Shown in pieces: positions 34,998 to 44,565 of a stretch of 64,000 nt of DNA. The stretch lies in NCBI RefSeq assembly GCF_022179765.1, contig NZ_BPRE01000009.1, forward strand, positions 1 to 64,000, given 5' to 3'. The notes under the pieces were generated by a model. The model searched no databases. It saw only the letters and a list, made by a program, of their open reading frames with translations, and was not told the DNA's origin. The DNA comes from Methylorubrum suomiense. Its GTDB lineage: Bacteria > Pseudomonadota > Alphaproteobacteria > Rhizobiales > Beijerinckiaceae. A program made the position numbers and the translations under genes. Within the stretch, counting starts at the first letter, position 1, and each line of letters opens with the position of its first letter.

Positions 34998-37900
34998 TCA
35001 AAAGACAGCGCCGCCGCGATCCACCACGCGAACGATGCTACGTCCGCTGCCGCGCTTCTCCACGCGGATCTGCACGGCAATACGCTCCATCATCCCGGCG
35101 ACATGGGTGATGACACCGACCTTCCGGCCGCGACCCTGAAGCGTTTCGAGAGCGTCCACGGCCAGGTCGAGCGTCTCGGCGTCGAGCGAGCCGAACCCCT
35201 CGTCGATGAACAGCGTATCGACGAAGGATTGGCGGCCTTCGAGCCCCGATAGGGCGAGCGCAAGAGCGAGCGAGACGAGGAAGCGCTCGCCTCCCGAGAG
35301 GCTGCGGGTGGCACGGCGCTCCTCGCCCATGTCGCGATCGACCACGTGCAGGGCCAGATCCGCCGCCGGACTGCGGGCGAGGCGGTAACGGGGGCTCAGG
35401 GCTCGCAATTGCTCGTTGGCGAGATGCACCAGATGATCGAGCGTGATCCCTTGGGCGAAGCGTCGAAAGCGATCCCCGCCCGCCGAGCCGACCGCTTCCT
35501 CGACCCGTGCCCAGATCGCCAGATCGGCCTTCGCAGAGGTCATCTCCGTTTCAAGGTCGACGGCGCGTGCCCGTGCCTCGTCGTCGCGCTTCAATTCGGC
35601 GTCGATGGCCCCCAAGCGTTGCTGTGCCGCAGCCTCGGCGGCAGCGAGGGCCGCGACCTCCTCCTGCACCGCGGCGGCGTCGAACTCGACCTGTTGGGTC
35701 ATCACTTCAAGATCGGCGCGACGGGTCGCACAAGCGGTCTCGGCTTCCGCGGCCTCGCGCAGCAGCCGATCGACAGCGATGCGCAACGCCGCCCGCTCGG
35801 CGGTCGGAACCGCGAGAAGAGCCAGTACGATCGCGCGGGGGCGCTCGCCGCAGGCTTCCAGGAAGGCCGCTTCCGCCGCCGCGTGGCGAACTGCAATCCG
35901 CTCTCGATGGCTCGCCGCACCCGCAGCTTCCGAGATCTGAATCGCCAGAGCGCGGGCCGCCTCGGCTGCACGTCCCTGCACTCGCTTCAGCTGCTCTTGG
36001 GCCGCCAAGCGTTCGGCATTGATGCGGGTACGGTGGACCCCCGTCGCCTCGCCACCGAGCAATTCGCTCCGGCTCGTGCGCTCCTTGCTCAAGTGCGCCG
36101 CACGGATCGCAGCGTCGGTCGCCGCAGCGCGCGCGGCCTCGTCCCGCTCGGCCTGGATCGTGAGCGCGGCGGCCCGTTCGGGTGCAAGAGCCGCCAACTC
36201 GACCAACCGTGCTGTGTGCCGCTCGCGAAGGGCGGCGTAGGCCGCGCCAAGGGATTCGACCCGCAGCGCGGCGGCCTCCGCATCGCGATCCACGTCGGTT
36301 GTGGCGAGATCGGCCGCACGGAGCGCCGGCGACAGATCGTGCGAAAGATCGCTGATACGGCCCGAAAGCGCCTCGGCTTCCGCCTCCGCGCGGCCGGCGG
36401 CCAACGCCGCTGCCTGTCGCTTTTGGCGCCAAGTCTCGTGCGCGCGGCTGGCCTCGGTGCTCTGCCGTTCCGCCTCGTCCCTGTCGCGGATCAGATTGTC
36501 GATCTCGCCGCGCAAGGATCGAGCGGTATCGAGCGTGCCGACGATCCGTTCGCGCTCGGCACGGGCGGCGAGGCCCGCCGCCGCCAGGGATTGGGAATCG
36601 GGAGCTTGGGGCAGGGCGGCGGCTAGCCCTGCCAAAGTCAGGGCTTCAACGAGCCGAGGCAGAGACGCTCGATAGAGATCGAGGGTCTCGCGCGACGTGA
36701 CCATGGCTGCGACGGCCCGCCGTTCGGCCTCGACCTTGCGCCCCTCGGCGGCGGCGGCCCTGCTGCGCGCGTCGTCACGCCGCCGGCCCTGCTCGACGAT
36801 CTCGCCGTCGAGGGCGGTACGGCGGGCGCGCAGTTCCTCGGCCAGCCGGCCGAGGGCGTCGTTGGACGCATGCGCGTGCGGATGTTCACAGCCGCCGCAA
36901 ACCGGGCAGGCTTCACCGGCGACGAGGAGACTCCGCAGCCGAGCCGCCTCGCGGGAAACGCTCTCCGACGCGAGCTCGGCGAGCGGCAGAACCTCGGCTC
37001 GGCGCAACTCGGCTGCCTGCAAAGCGACTTGTGCCCGCGCCAGATCGTCGGAGGCCGTCGCATGTTCAGCGGCGGCTGCCTCCGTCTCGCGCTGGGCCGC
37101 CTCCGCGTCGACGACGGCACCGCCATGCCGGTTCGCGACGGCGTACGCCTCGCGAAGAGCATCGAGCAGGGTTTCGATGTGCCCAGCACGGGTCAGGGCC
37201 GCCGGCTCGTCGAGGGCAGCGAGCGCCGCCTCACGCTCGACCCGCGCGGCGGCCAGTTCATCGCGGCGGGTTTGGATGCCGTCGATGTGACGCGCACTCG
37301 CTGCCGCCGCTTCATCGCAGCGAGCGATTTCGGCCTGATGGGAGATCGCCGACGCAGAAGCGCCCTCCGCGTCCCTGCGCAATTGGCCCCATTCGCGTAG
37401 GCGCCGTGCGATCTCGCCGTGACGGTCGGCTAGGATCGCCTGGTCGCCCTCCGCATCCAGTTGCCGCGCCTCCGCCGCCGCCGCCTCGGAAAGCACAGCG
37501 GAAAGCCGATCGAGTTCGACAAGCCGCGCGCGTGCTGAGTCCGCAGCGATCGCGGCCGCTTCGGCACGTTTAGCGGCCGCCTCGGCTTCCTGGTCGGCAT
37601 GGGCGACGGCACTGTCGAGTTGAGCGGCCCGGTCCCACAGCGGACCGAAGCCCTTGAACATGCTCTCGGCAGCCTCATCCGCCGCTGCGGCAAGGACCCG
37701 CTCGGCTTCCGCCGCTTCCGTCTCGGCTTGGGCCGAAGCGACCCGTTCGGCGCAGGCCAGCACCTGGGCCTCCGCCGCAGCGAGATCGCGGGCGGCCTCG
37801 TCCATCGATTCCGCGCGCCCGCGCAAGGGTTCGACGGCATCGAACGCGGCAAGCCTGTCCTTGTCGGGCTCGGCGGCGGCCAGCGCCGCCCGCGCCGCGT

Positions 37901-38744
37901 CCCTTTTCAGTTCGGCAGCGCCCAGGGCATCATGGGCCGTCGCACGTCGTCGAGCCTGCTCCTGGCTCTCACGCAGGGCGGCCAGCCGCTCCCGCCGCAC
38001 AGCCGCCTCAGCGTCGATCGCCGAACGCCCGTCGTGACAGGCTTGGCGCGCTTCGGCGTCGAGCAGGCCGATCTCGGAGCGGCGGGCCTCTAGGGTCTCG
38101 ACCGTGCGCCGGTGCGTCTCGTAGCCGGCATGCACCCGCTTCGAGATTTCGGAATAGATCTCCGTGCCGGTGATCTTCTCGAGCAGTTCGGCGCGCTCGC
38201 CCTCCGCCGCCAAGAGGAATGCGTCGAATTCGCCCTGAGCCAGCAGCACCGTACGGCGGAATTGATCGAAGGTGAGATCGGTCAGGCGCTCGACCGCTGC
38301 GAGGACGCCGGTCTTGCCGGAGGCGACCGCGCTGCCGTCGTCGAGCCGGTGAAGGCGGCGGCGCTCGTTCTGCAGCCGCCCATCGACGCGATTGCGGGCG
38401 CGGAAGACCTCCCAGCCGACGCGATAGGCCACCCCGTCCTGCCCGATAAAATCGATCTCGGCGAAGCCTGCAGCGGCGCCGCGTCTCAGGATTGCGCGAC
38501 CATCACCGGCGCTGAGAGCTTCGCCGCTCGGGTCCGGCACGTCCTCACGACGGCTGACGGCGACACGGGGATAGCGTCCGTAGAGGGCAAGGCAGAGGGC
38601 GTCGAGGATGGTCGACTTGCCCGCTCCGGTCTCGCCGGTGATCGCGAACAATCCGGTCGCGCCGAGCGGCCCGGCGGAGAGGTCGATCTCGAATCGCGCG
38701 GCGAGGCTCGCGAGGTTCTCACCCCGGATCGCGAGGATGCGCAT
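34998..38744 (-). CDS. sbcC: exonuclease SbcCD ATPase subunit SbcC
   Basis: A 1248-residue SMC/Rad50-type ATPase. Walker A GETGAGKST (37-45) lies at the N-terminus; long coiled coils rich in Ala, Glu and Arg flank a zinc hook CPVCGGCEHPHA near residue 610; the C-terminus has the signature SGGERFLVSLALALALSGLEGR and Walker B FIDEGFGSLD. With SbcD it opens and cuts DNA hairpins and cleaves protein-blocked ends. ATG 38744 is 10 nt after the sbcD stop, so they form an operon. The open frame continues upstream into sbcD and is not part of the protein. Confidence 0.97.
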   Translation of the reverse strand: MRILAIRGENLASLAARFEIDLSAGPLGATGLFAITGETGAGKSTILDALCLALYGRYPRVAVSRREDVPDPSGEALSAGDGRAILRRGAAAGFAEIDFIGQDGVAYRVGWEVFRARNRVDGRLQNERRRLHRLDDGSAVASGKTGVLAAVERLTDLTFDQFRRTVLLAQGEFDAFLLAAEGERAELLEKITGTEIYSEISKRVHAGYETHRRTVETLEARRSEIGLLDAEARQACHDGRSAIDAEAAVRRERLAALRESQEQARRRATAHDALGAAELKRDAARAALAAAEPDKDRLAAFDAVEPLRGRAESMDEAARDLAAAEAQVLACAERVASAQAETEAAEAERVLAAAADEAAESMFKGFGPLWDRAAQLDSAVAHADQEAEAAAKRAEAAAIAADSARARLVELDRLSAVLSEAAAAEARQLDAEGDQAILADRHGEIARRLREWGQLRRDAEGASASAISHQAEIARCDEAAAASARHIDGIQTRRDELAAARVEREAALAALDEPAALTRAGHIETLLDALREAYAVANRHGGAVVDAEAAQRETEAAAAEHATASDDLARAQVALQAAELRRAEVLPLAELASESVSREAARLRSLLVAGEACPVCGGCEHPHAHASNDALGRLAEELRARRTALDGEIVEQGRRRDDARSRAAAAEGRKVEAERRAVAAMVTSRETLDLYRASLPRLVEALTLAGLAAALPQAPDSQSLAAAGLAARAERERIVGTLDTARSLRGEIDNLIRDRDEAERQSTEASRAHETWRQKRQAAALAAGRAEAEAEALSGRISDLSHDLSPALRAADLATTDVDRDAEAAALRVESLGAAYAALRERHTARLVELAALAPERAAALTIQAERDEAARAAATDAAIRAAHLSKERTSRSELLGGEATGVHRTRINAERLAAQEQLKRVQGRAAEAARALAIQISEAAGAASHRERIAVRHAAAEAAFLEACGERPRAIVLALLAVPTAERAALRIAVDRLLREAAEAETACATRRADLEVMTQQVEFDAAAVQEEVAALAAAEAAAQQRLGAIDAELKRDDEARARAVDLETEMTSAKADLAIWARVEEAVGSAGGDRFRRFAQGITLDHLVHLANEQLRALSPRYRLARSPAADLALHVVDRDMGEERRATRSLSGGERFLVSLALALALSGLEGRQSFVDTLFIDEGFGSLDAETLDLAVDALETLQGRGRKVGVITHVAGMMERIAVQIRVEKRGSGRSIVRVVDRGGAVF

Positions 38745-38754
38745 GGCGTTTCGC

Positions 38755-39999
38755 TCAGGCTTCCGCCCGGGCGCGGTGGAACACGTCGAGATGGGGCGGT
38801 CCCGGCTCCTCGTCCCAGCGGGCGCGATAGGCGAGACGGAACAGCTCCTCGGGATCGCGCTCCGACAGGCGCGGCGGGGGCGCCTCGGATTCCTCGACCT
38901 CGGCGGCAACGCGCGCCGGCACGGCGACGCGCACATCGACGATGCGCACCGGGAAACTCTCGGCGATGCGGTCGACCTCGGCGCGATAGCCCGGCAGCAA
39001 CCCGTTGCGGGCCAGCCTGACCTGGATGTACGGCCGGGCTTCCGGCGGCAGATCCGGATCGAGCGCGAGCGCGGCGAGGTGATCGCCGAGGTCGTCGAGC
39101 GTCATGTCGCCGGACGTCGGAAGTCTTAAGAACGGCACCGGGCGCTCGATCTCGATATGCTCGATCTCCGCCGGGCCGGAGCCCAGAGTCACGAGCGTCA
39201 CGCCGTGACGATAGGGCTGCTCCGCCGCCGATAGCGGAATTAGCGAGCCGCAATAGCGCACATGCCCGCGACCGAGCCCCTGCGCGCGATGGAGATGGCC
39301 GAGCGCCACGTAGCGCGCTTCGTCCGGGAACACGTCGGACGGAACGGCATGCTCCCCTCCGACGAGGATGCGCCGCTCGGCACCCTCCGATTCGAGTCCG
39401 CCCGCCACGTGGAGATGGCCGGTGACGAGCAGCGGCAGGCCGGCGAGGCGCGGGCGAGCCGCCTCGAACAGCTGGCCGTAGAGATCGCGCACACCGCGCA
39501 CGATCGGCGATAGATCACCCCCCGCGCCTTTCCCGAGGGAGGAGAGCGGCGGCAGGCAGGCCGCGGTAGGGTAGGAGACGGCGAGCACCTGCGCCGCGAC
39601 CTCGCCCGAGGCGTCACGGACCGGGACAAGATGATGGCCCGGGTCGATCGCTCCGTCCCGGCGACGGACATTGCCGATCACCCGGACGCCGATCGCTTCG
39701 AGAAGGGGACGAGGCGCCTCCAGTCGGCCGGCAGCGTCGTGATTGCCGGCGGTGATCACGATGGTCATCGATGGGCGGGCAGCATGGAGCCGCGCCATCA
39801 GCGTGTAGAACCGCGCCTGCGACTCGCCCGACGGATTCTGGCAATCGAACACGTCGCCCGCCACCACCAGGGCATCGACTTCGCGCTCGGCGACGATGGC
39901 TTCGAGCCGGGCGAAGACGGCCGCGTGCTCGCTCTCCCGCGCGTATCCGCGCAGCGTTTGCCCGATATGCCAATCGCCCGTGTGGAGGACGCGTATCAC
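38755..39999 (-). CDS. sbcD: exonuclease SbcCD nuclease subunit SbcD (Mre11 family)
   Basis: A 414-residue Mn2+-dependent calcineurin-like nuclease. Metal motifs: LHTGDWHIGQ near the start, VVAGDVFD, ITAGNHDAAGR, VTGHLH and ALGHLHRAQ, in Mre11 order. The C-terminal cap has VRIVDVRVAVP and a tail ending HLDVFHRARAEA that probably touches SbcC. It lies upstream of sbcC on the same strand. No other recombination gene is beside it. Confidence 0.96.
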   Translation of the reverse strand: MIRVLHTGDWHIGQTLRGYARESEHAAVFARLEAIVAEREVDALVVAGDVFDCQNPSGESQARFYTLMARLHAARPSMTIVITAGNHDAAGRLEAPRPLLEAIGVRVIGNVRRRDGAIDPGHHLVPVRDASGEVAAQVLAVSYPTAACLPPLSSLGKGAGGDLSPIVRGVRDLYGQLFEAARPRLAGLPLLVTGHLHVAGGLESEGAERRILVGGEHAVPSDVFPDEARYVALGHLHRAQGLGRGHVRYCGSLIPLSAAEQPYRHGVTLVTLGSGPAEIEHIEIERPVPFLRLPTSGDMTLDDLGDHLAALALDPDLPPEARPYIQVRLARNGLLPGYRAEVDRIAESFPVRIVDVRVAVPARVAAEVEESEAPPPRLSERDPEELFRLAYRARWDEEPGPPHLDVFHRARAEA

Positions 40000-40137
40000 C
40001 GGAGGCTTCCCGCCCGACCGTCGACACCGCAGGAAAGGGTGCGGCGGCGGGGTTGTAGCGGGTTGCGCCGCCCGCTTCGAGTCGTCAGCCGTGCAGGCGT
40101 CCGATCTCCTGTGGTGAACAGGCCTGAGCCGGCAGGC

Positions 40138-40392
40138 TCAGCGGCAGACGCTGACCGTCTTGACGATCCAGCCTTCGCTCTCCTGCCACAGCTTGCGCCG
40201 CGCCTGGGAGCAATGCGCGGGCTCGGCAGCAGTCCATGTGGTGCCGGGCTTCTCGGCGGGGGCGACGGGCGCTGCAGCCTCGACAGGAGGCTTGGCCGTG
40301 GCCTTGGCTTTGCGTGCGGCCAGAGCCTCGGGGGGGCAGCTCAGCGCGAGGCAAAGCGATCCGAGCAGGATGCGGAAAATCGAGGCGCGCAC
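40138..40392 (-). CDS. small exported hypothetical protein
   Basis: An 84-residue protein reading from GTG 40392. Signal peptide at about 1-25 (RASIFRILLGSLCLALSCPPEALA), a Lys/Ala/Pro linker (ARKAKATAKPPVEAAAP), then a short conserved-looking end with TTWTAAEPAHCSQARRKLWQESEGWIVKTVSVCR and two Cys. The ribosome site before the GTG is poor, so the start is uncertain. It follows sbcD's divergent flank and faces an L,D-transpeptidase across a 355-nt spacer. Function unknown. Confidence 0.6.
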   Translation of the reverse strand: MRASIFRILLGSLCLALSCPPEALAARKAKATAKPPVEAAAPVAPAEKPGTTWTAAEPAHCSQARRKLWQESEGWIVKTVSVCR

Positions 40393-40747
40393 GATGTAAG
40401 GAGTCCGTCATCGGAGGCTAACGGTCACGCTTCATCTAATGGCCGACCGCGCGGATGCAATCGTCGTCCACCACGATTTCGCCGTCTTCGGCACGATTTT
40501 TTCAAAATCGTTAATGGCCGCATACCCGCTCAACGCGGGATCGGTTGTTGGGGGCGGGTGTAACCATACGGACACAATGTTCGCACAGTCGTCGTGCTAG
40601 CCCACCGTTGAATGAGAGCAGGCAGCGTGACGTGAGGCCAGCTCCTTGTTACATCCAAGCGGGGCAGTTCAGCCGACCCGGACAAACGTGAGCGTCATCC
40701 GCTCTCGAGATCCGGTTCCGGCCCGGCGCACTACTTTCGAGCGATCC
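40393..40747. other. spacer between divergent small exported gene and L,D-transpeptidase
   Basis: 355 nt with no gene. It must hold promoters for both sides. It contains an AT-rich inverted repeat (40494-40510). I cannot identify a -10/-35 pair with confidence. Confidence 0.4.
40494..40510. promoter_or_regulatory. AT-rich inverted repeat
   Basis: CGATTTT - TTC - AAAATCG, in the divergent spacer. AT-rich palindromes of this size in GC-rich DNA can be operators or small transcript ends; on either strand a run of T precedes or follows. Role unknown. Confidence 0.35.
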
Positions 40748-41707
40748 ATGTCCATGCAGAACCGCCGTACCCTTCTTCTCGGGGCCGCGACGAGCCTTGC
40801 GCTCGTCACGCTGCCCAATCTCGCCGCAGCTCAGGGCTTCGGCGGTTTCGACGACGACCGGCTTTATCAGGATGGTGCCGGCCAGCTCTACCGCAAGCGC
40901 GGCGGCGAGTACGTTCCCTATAACGGCCGGGTCAGCAACGGCCGCCCGGTGCCAGAGACGGGGGCCGACCTCGACGCCCAGGCCTATGCCCGCCGTCGGG
41001 CCGAGCGCTACGGCGAGCCGCCGCCCGAGACCCCCGGTCAGGCGTTCAACCAGACGCCGGCCAACGGCCCGATCCAGACGCCGCGCCCGGCCGGTCCCGG
41101 TCAGGCCGGGTGGCAGCTGCCGCCGCAGCAGCCGGACAACGGCCCGATCGACTATGCCCGCGCTTATGGGCCGGTCACCGGCGAGCCGTTCCCCGTCGCC
41201 GCCATCCCCTACAAGAAGTTCAATCAGACCTACCTGCGGCAGGAGGTCGATTTCCGCACCACCGAGCCGCCGGGCACCATCGTCATCGATCCCCGCGCCC
41301 GCTTCCTCTACCTCGTGCTCCCGGGTGGACGGGCCCGCCGCTACGGCGTCGGCGTCGGCAAGCAGGGTTTCGCGTGGTCCGGCACCGCGACCATCAACTC
41401 GAAGCAGGCGTGGCCCGACTGGTATCCGCCGAAGGAGATGATCGCCCGTCGTCCGGACCTCGCCGAACAGGTGGACAAGCTGCAGAGCGGCCTCGGGGTG
41501 GCCGGCGGTTCGCGCAACCCCCTCGGTGCCCGGGCCATGTATCTGTGGCAGAACAACAAGGACACCTTGTTCCGCATCCACGGCACGCTGGAGCCGCACT
41601 CGATCGGCCAGAGCGTGTCATCGGGCTGCATCCGCATGATCAATCAGGATGCCATCGACCTGTTCAACCGCGTCGAGGTTGGCACCCGGGTGGTGGTCCT
41701 CGGCTGA
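40748..41707 (+). CDS. exported L,D-transpeptidase (YkuD domain), larger type
   Basis: A 319-residue periplasmic enzyme. ATG 40748 (or 40754) begins a Tat/Sec-like signal, MQNRRTLLLGAATSLALVTLPNLAAA, with a twin Arg. A variable Pro/Gly/Gln-rich segment follows (about 90-150, PETPGQAFNQTPANGPIQTPRP). The YkuD domain fills the rest: FRTTEPPGTIVIDPRARFLYLVLPGGRARRYGVGVG, WYPPKEM, MYLWQNNKDTLFRIHG and SVSSGCIRMINQDAIDLFNRV, with the active Cys in SSGC. It is the second such enzyme here and unlike the one at 16660 in length. It may act with PG remodelling. Confidence 0.93.
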   Translation: MSMQNRRTLLLGAATSLALVTLPNLAAAQGFGGFDDDRLYQDGAGQLYRKRGGEYVPYNGRVSNGRPVPETGADLDAQAYARRRAERYGEPPPETPGQAFNQTPANGPIQTPRPAGPGQAGWQLPPQQPDNGPIDYARAYGPVTGEPFPVAAIPYKKFNQTYLRQEVDFRTTEPPGTIVIDPRARFLYLVLPGGRARRYGVGVGKQGFAWSGTATINSKQAWPDWYPPKEMIARRPDLAEQVDKLQSGLGVAGGSRNPLGARAMYLWQNNKDTLFRIHGTLEPHSIGQSVSSGCIRMINQDAIDLFNRVEVGTRVVVLG

Positions 41708-41726
41708 AGCGGCGTTACGTTTCCCC

Positions 41727-41747
41727 GCGGGGCGGCATAAGCCCCGC
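41727..41747 (+). terminator. GC-rich hairpin between the transpeptidase and peptidase genes
   Basis: A 7-bp stem GCGGGGC/GCCCCGC with a 7-nt loop, between the transpeptidase stop and the next start. It has no T-run. It could attenuate read-through or be chance in GC-rich DNA. Confidence 0.3.
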
Positions 41748-41758
41748 GAGGAGACGCC

Positions 41759-43639
41759 ATGGTCGATCTGATTCCGCGCCAGCACCTGTTCGGCAACCCG
41801 ACGCGGTACGGCCATCAGATCAGCCCGGACGGGAAGCGCCTCGCCTGGGTCGCGCCCCTCGACGGGGTGCTCAACATCTGGTCGGCGCCGCTCGACGATC
41901 TCGACGCCGCTGCACCGGTGACGCGCGACCGGCGCCGGGCCGTCGATACCTTCGGCTTCGCCTATGATGGTCGCCACCTGCTCTACGTTCAGGATGCCGA
42001 CGGCGACGAGAACTACCACGTCTTCGCTGCCGACCTCGAATCCGGCGCGCATCGGGACCTGACCCCCTATCCCGGCATCGCTGCCGGCATTGTCGGCATG
42101 AGCCGCATCGTCCGCGACCGGGTCTTGCTCGCCCTCAACGATCGCGACGCGCGCTTCCACGACCTGCACAGCGTCGATCTAGCGACGGGCGAGCGCCAGC
42201 TCGTCGTCCAGAATCCGGGCTTCGTCGGCTTTCTGATCGACGAGAGCTACGCCGTTCGGTTTGCCGCGGAGAATCGTCGGGACGGGTCGAGCAATCTTCT
42301 GATCCGGGAGGGCGAGTCCTGGAAGCGCTGGCTGACATTCTCCGCCGAAGATGCCCGCGGCTCGGGCGCCGAGAATCTCAACACGGCGGGCAACCTCCTT
42401 TTCTGCCGTGACAGCCGTGGTCGCGACACCGCGGCGCTGACACAGATCGATCTTGAGAGCGGCGCGCTGCGCACCATCGCCGCCCATGACGAGGCCGATA
42501 TCGGCACGGTGCTGCTCGATATCGAAACCCGCGAGCCGATCGCCTACTCGGTCACCCATGCCCGTCGCTCCTGGCACGTGCTAGACGAGCGCTTCCGCGA
42601 GGATTTCAGCTTCCTCGAAGGCCAGGGACTCGGCGACTATTATCCGTCGAGCCGGAGCGAAAACGACAAATTCTGGATCGTCGTCACCTTCTCCGACACG
42701 CGGATCGGGGAAGCCCTACTCTACGACCGAACGGCGAAGACGCTGCGGCCCCTCGGCAGCGCCCGCCCGGAACTCGACGGCGCGCCGCTCGCGCCGATGC
42801 AGCCCTCTGTGATCCGCTCCCGCGACGGGCTCGACCTCGTCTCCTATCTGACTCGTCCCCTCGGTGCGGACGGGCCGGGGCCGATGGTCCTCCTCGTCCA
42901 TGGCGGGCCATGGGCGCGCGACGGATTCGGCTTCGACCCGATGCATCAATGGCTGGCCAATCGCGGCTACGCGGCCTTGAGCGTCAACTTCCGGTCCTCG
43001 ACCGGCTTCGGAAAGACGTTCCTCAATGCCGGCGACGGCGAATGGGGCCGGGCCATGGACGACGACCTTCTCGACGCCGTCGCCTGGGCAGTGGCGGAGG
43101 GTGTGGCCGATCCGAAACGGGTGGCGATCATGGGCGGCAGCTATGGCGGCTATGCCACGCTGATGGGCCTTGCGCGCAATCCCGATACCTATGCCTGCGG
43201 CATCGATCTGGTCGGACCGTCCAATCTCGAAACCCTCGTGCGGACGATCCCGCCCTATTGGGAGGCGATGCGGGCACAGCTTCACCGCGCCATCGGCGAT
43301 CCCGACACCGAAGCCGGAATGACGCTGATCCGCGACCAGTCGCCGGTTTACTTCGCCGACCGGATCCGCGCGCCGCTGATGATCGTGCAGGGCGCGAACG
43401 ATCCGCGGGTCAAGCAGGCCGAATCCGATCAGATGATCGCGGCCCTCAAACAAAGCGGCATCCCGGTCACCTACCTGCTGTACCCGGATGAGGGCCACGG
43501 CCTCGTCCGCCCGGCAAATCGCCTCGCCTTCTTCGCCCGCGCCGAAGCCTTCCTGGCCCGCCATCTCGGCGGGTTGTGCGAGCCGATTCAGGAGAGCGAG
43601 GCGACGGGGTCCTCGGTTCAGGTTCTCCGGGAGGGATAG
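41759..43639 (+). CDS. S9-family serine peptidase (prolyl oligopeptidase / dipeptidyl aminopeptidase type)
   Basis: A 626-residue peptidase: an N-terminal beta-propeller (about 1-370) with repeated strand motifs such as QISPDGKRLAWVAP and YVQDADGDENYHVFAADLE, then an alpha/beta-hydrolase domain (about 380-600). The active Ser461 is in GGSYGGY; Asp is in GANDPRVKQAESD; His580 is in DEGHGL. There is no signal peptide, so it is cytoplasmic. The family cuts short peptides after Pro or Ala. It begins 51 nt after the L,D-transpeptidase. Confidence 0.94.
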   Translation: MVDLIPRQHLFGNPTRYGHQISPDGKRLAWVAPLDGVLNIWSAPLDDLDAAAPVTRDRRRAVDTFGFAYDGRHLLYVQDADGDENYHVFAADLESGAHRDLTPYPGIAAGIVGMSRIVRDRVLLALNDRDARFHDLHSVDLATGERQLVVQNPGFVGFLIDESYAVRFAAENRRDGSSNLLIREGESWKRWLTFSAEDARGSGAENLNTAGNLLFCRDSRGRDTAALTQIDLESGALRTIAAHDEADIGTVLLDIETREPIAYSVTHARRSWHVLDERFREDFSFLEGQGLGDYYPSSRSENDKFWIVVTFSDTRIGEALLYDRTAKTLRPLGSARPELDGAPLAPMQPSVIRSRDGLDLVSYLTRPLGADGPGPMVLLVHGGPWARDGFGFDPMHQWLANRGYAALSVNFRSSTGFGKTFLNAGDGEWGRAMDDDLLDAVAWAVAEGVADPKRVAIMGGSYGGYATLMGLARNPDTYACGIDLVGPSNLETLVRTIPPYWEAMRAQLHRAIGDPDTEAGMTLIRDQSPVYFADRIRAPLMIVQGANDPRVKQAESDQMIAALKQSGIPVTYLLYPDEGHGLVRPANRLAFFARAEAFLARHLGGLCEPIQESEATGSSVQVLREG

Positions 43640-43689
43640 GAATTCGCCCCGACGACTGCACTCGCTGCCGGTCAACCTGACACCCGAAA

Positions 43690-43710
43690 GCGGGCGGGTC
43701 TGCCGCCCGC
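43690..43710. terminator. hairpin between convergent peptidase and IalB-like genes
   Basis: An 8-bp stem GCGGGCGG/CCGCCCGC with a 5-nt loop, 50 nt past the peptidase stop and just beyond the end of the minus-strand gene at 43713. It can serve both transcripts. Confidence 0.5.
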
Positions 43711-43712
43711 CG

Positions 43713-44438
43713 CTACTTGCACTCCTCCCGTGCCCGCTTGAGCGCCTCGGCGAAACCGCCGAGGGCGTACTCGTCCTGGGTCGGGTTGCCTCGCTGCGAG
43801 GTCGTGCGCACCGTCGCGGTCTGGGTACGACTCATCTCGGCGACGATGCGTGGCTCCTCCGCCTGATTCTGGATCCAGGCGTTCTCGTCCTTGACGACGA
43901 GGCCGTAGCGATTCGCGCCGACGGTGAGATAGGGGTCGCTCGGCGCGGCCGCCGCACCGGGTTTGGCCTGCGCGGCCGCAGGTCTCGGCTTGAAGCCGAG
44001 CATCACCGCGATCTCGCTCTGCGCACCGCCCTTGGCGAGGGAGACGAACAGGTAACCCGTATCACGGGCCAGGGATTTGGGGCTCCGCGCCGTCGGTTGC
44101 GCGATGGCGTAGCAGAGCTTGTCGCGGGATTGGCCGCCGTTCGTGAACACGTTCCAATCGCCGAAGACCGCGAGCGGGACCGCCTGTTGCATGCCGGGGG
44201 GCAGCGCGCTGTTCTTGGGACTGGCTTTCGGCTGCCGCCGCGCACGGCGTCCGCGGCGGCCTTCCTCCGGGGCGGCCTCGGCGGCGGGGGCTTCGCCCGC
44301 AGCCTGAGCGAAGGCCGGCTCGACCGGCGCCGGAACGAGCATCGCACCGGCGGCGATCATCCAGGGCGCCAGGAGGACCGGCAGGGCGGGCAGGCACCGA
44401 CCCGAGACGGGCAGGAAAGGGATAATCGGCCGCGTCAT
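43713..44438 (-). CDS. invasion-associated-locus-B (IalB)-like exported protein
   Basis: A 241-residue protein. ATG 44438 gives a signal peptide with a long basic/hydrophobic start (MTRPIIPFLPVSGRCLPALPVLLAPWMIAAGAMLVPAPVEPAFA region). An Arg-rich linker (EGRRGRRARRQPK) leads to the IalB-type domain with VFGDWNVFT, DKLCYAIAQPTARSPKS, YLFVSLAKGGAQSEIAVMLGFK and NRYGLVVKDENAWI, ending REECK. IalB was named in Bartonella; relatives are widespread in non-pathogenic Rhizobiales and look like periplasmic beta proteins of unknown use. It is alone on the minus strand. Confidence 0.82.
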   Translation of the reverse strand: MTRPIIPFLPVSGRCLPALPVLLAPWMIAAGAMLVPAPVEPAFAQAAGEAPAAEAAPEEGRRGRRARRQPKASPKNSALPPGMQQAVPLAVFGDWNVFTNGGQSRDKLCYAIAQPTARSPKSLARDTGYLFVSLAKGGAQSEIAVMLGFKPRPAAAQAKPGAAAAPSDPYLTVGANRYGLVVKDENAWIQNQAEEPRIVAEMSRTQTATVRTTSQRGNPTQDEYALGGFAEALKRAREECK

Positions 44439-44565
44439 CTCACTCAGGGTTCCGGACGAACGGGCGGTTCCGGTCGCCTTCTCTCGCGGCAGCATGATGG
44501 CGATGGGCGGTACAGGGAAGTCCCGCCGGTGGCGATCAACGCAAAAACCGCCGCGTCCGGTACGA

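Noticed and set aside
34998..39999. Defence system built on the SbcC/SbcD genes
   Set aside because: Both are standard housekeeping subunits with full motifs, in the usual sbcD-sbcC order, and no effector gene is beside them.
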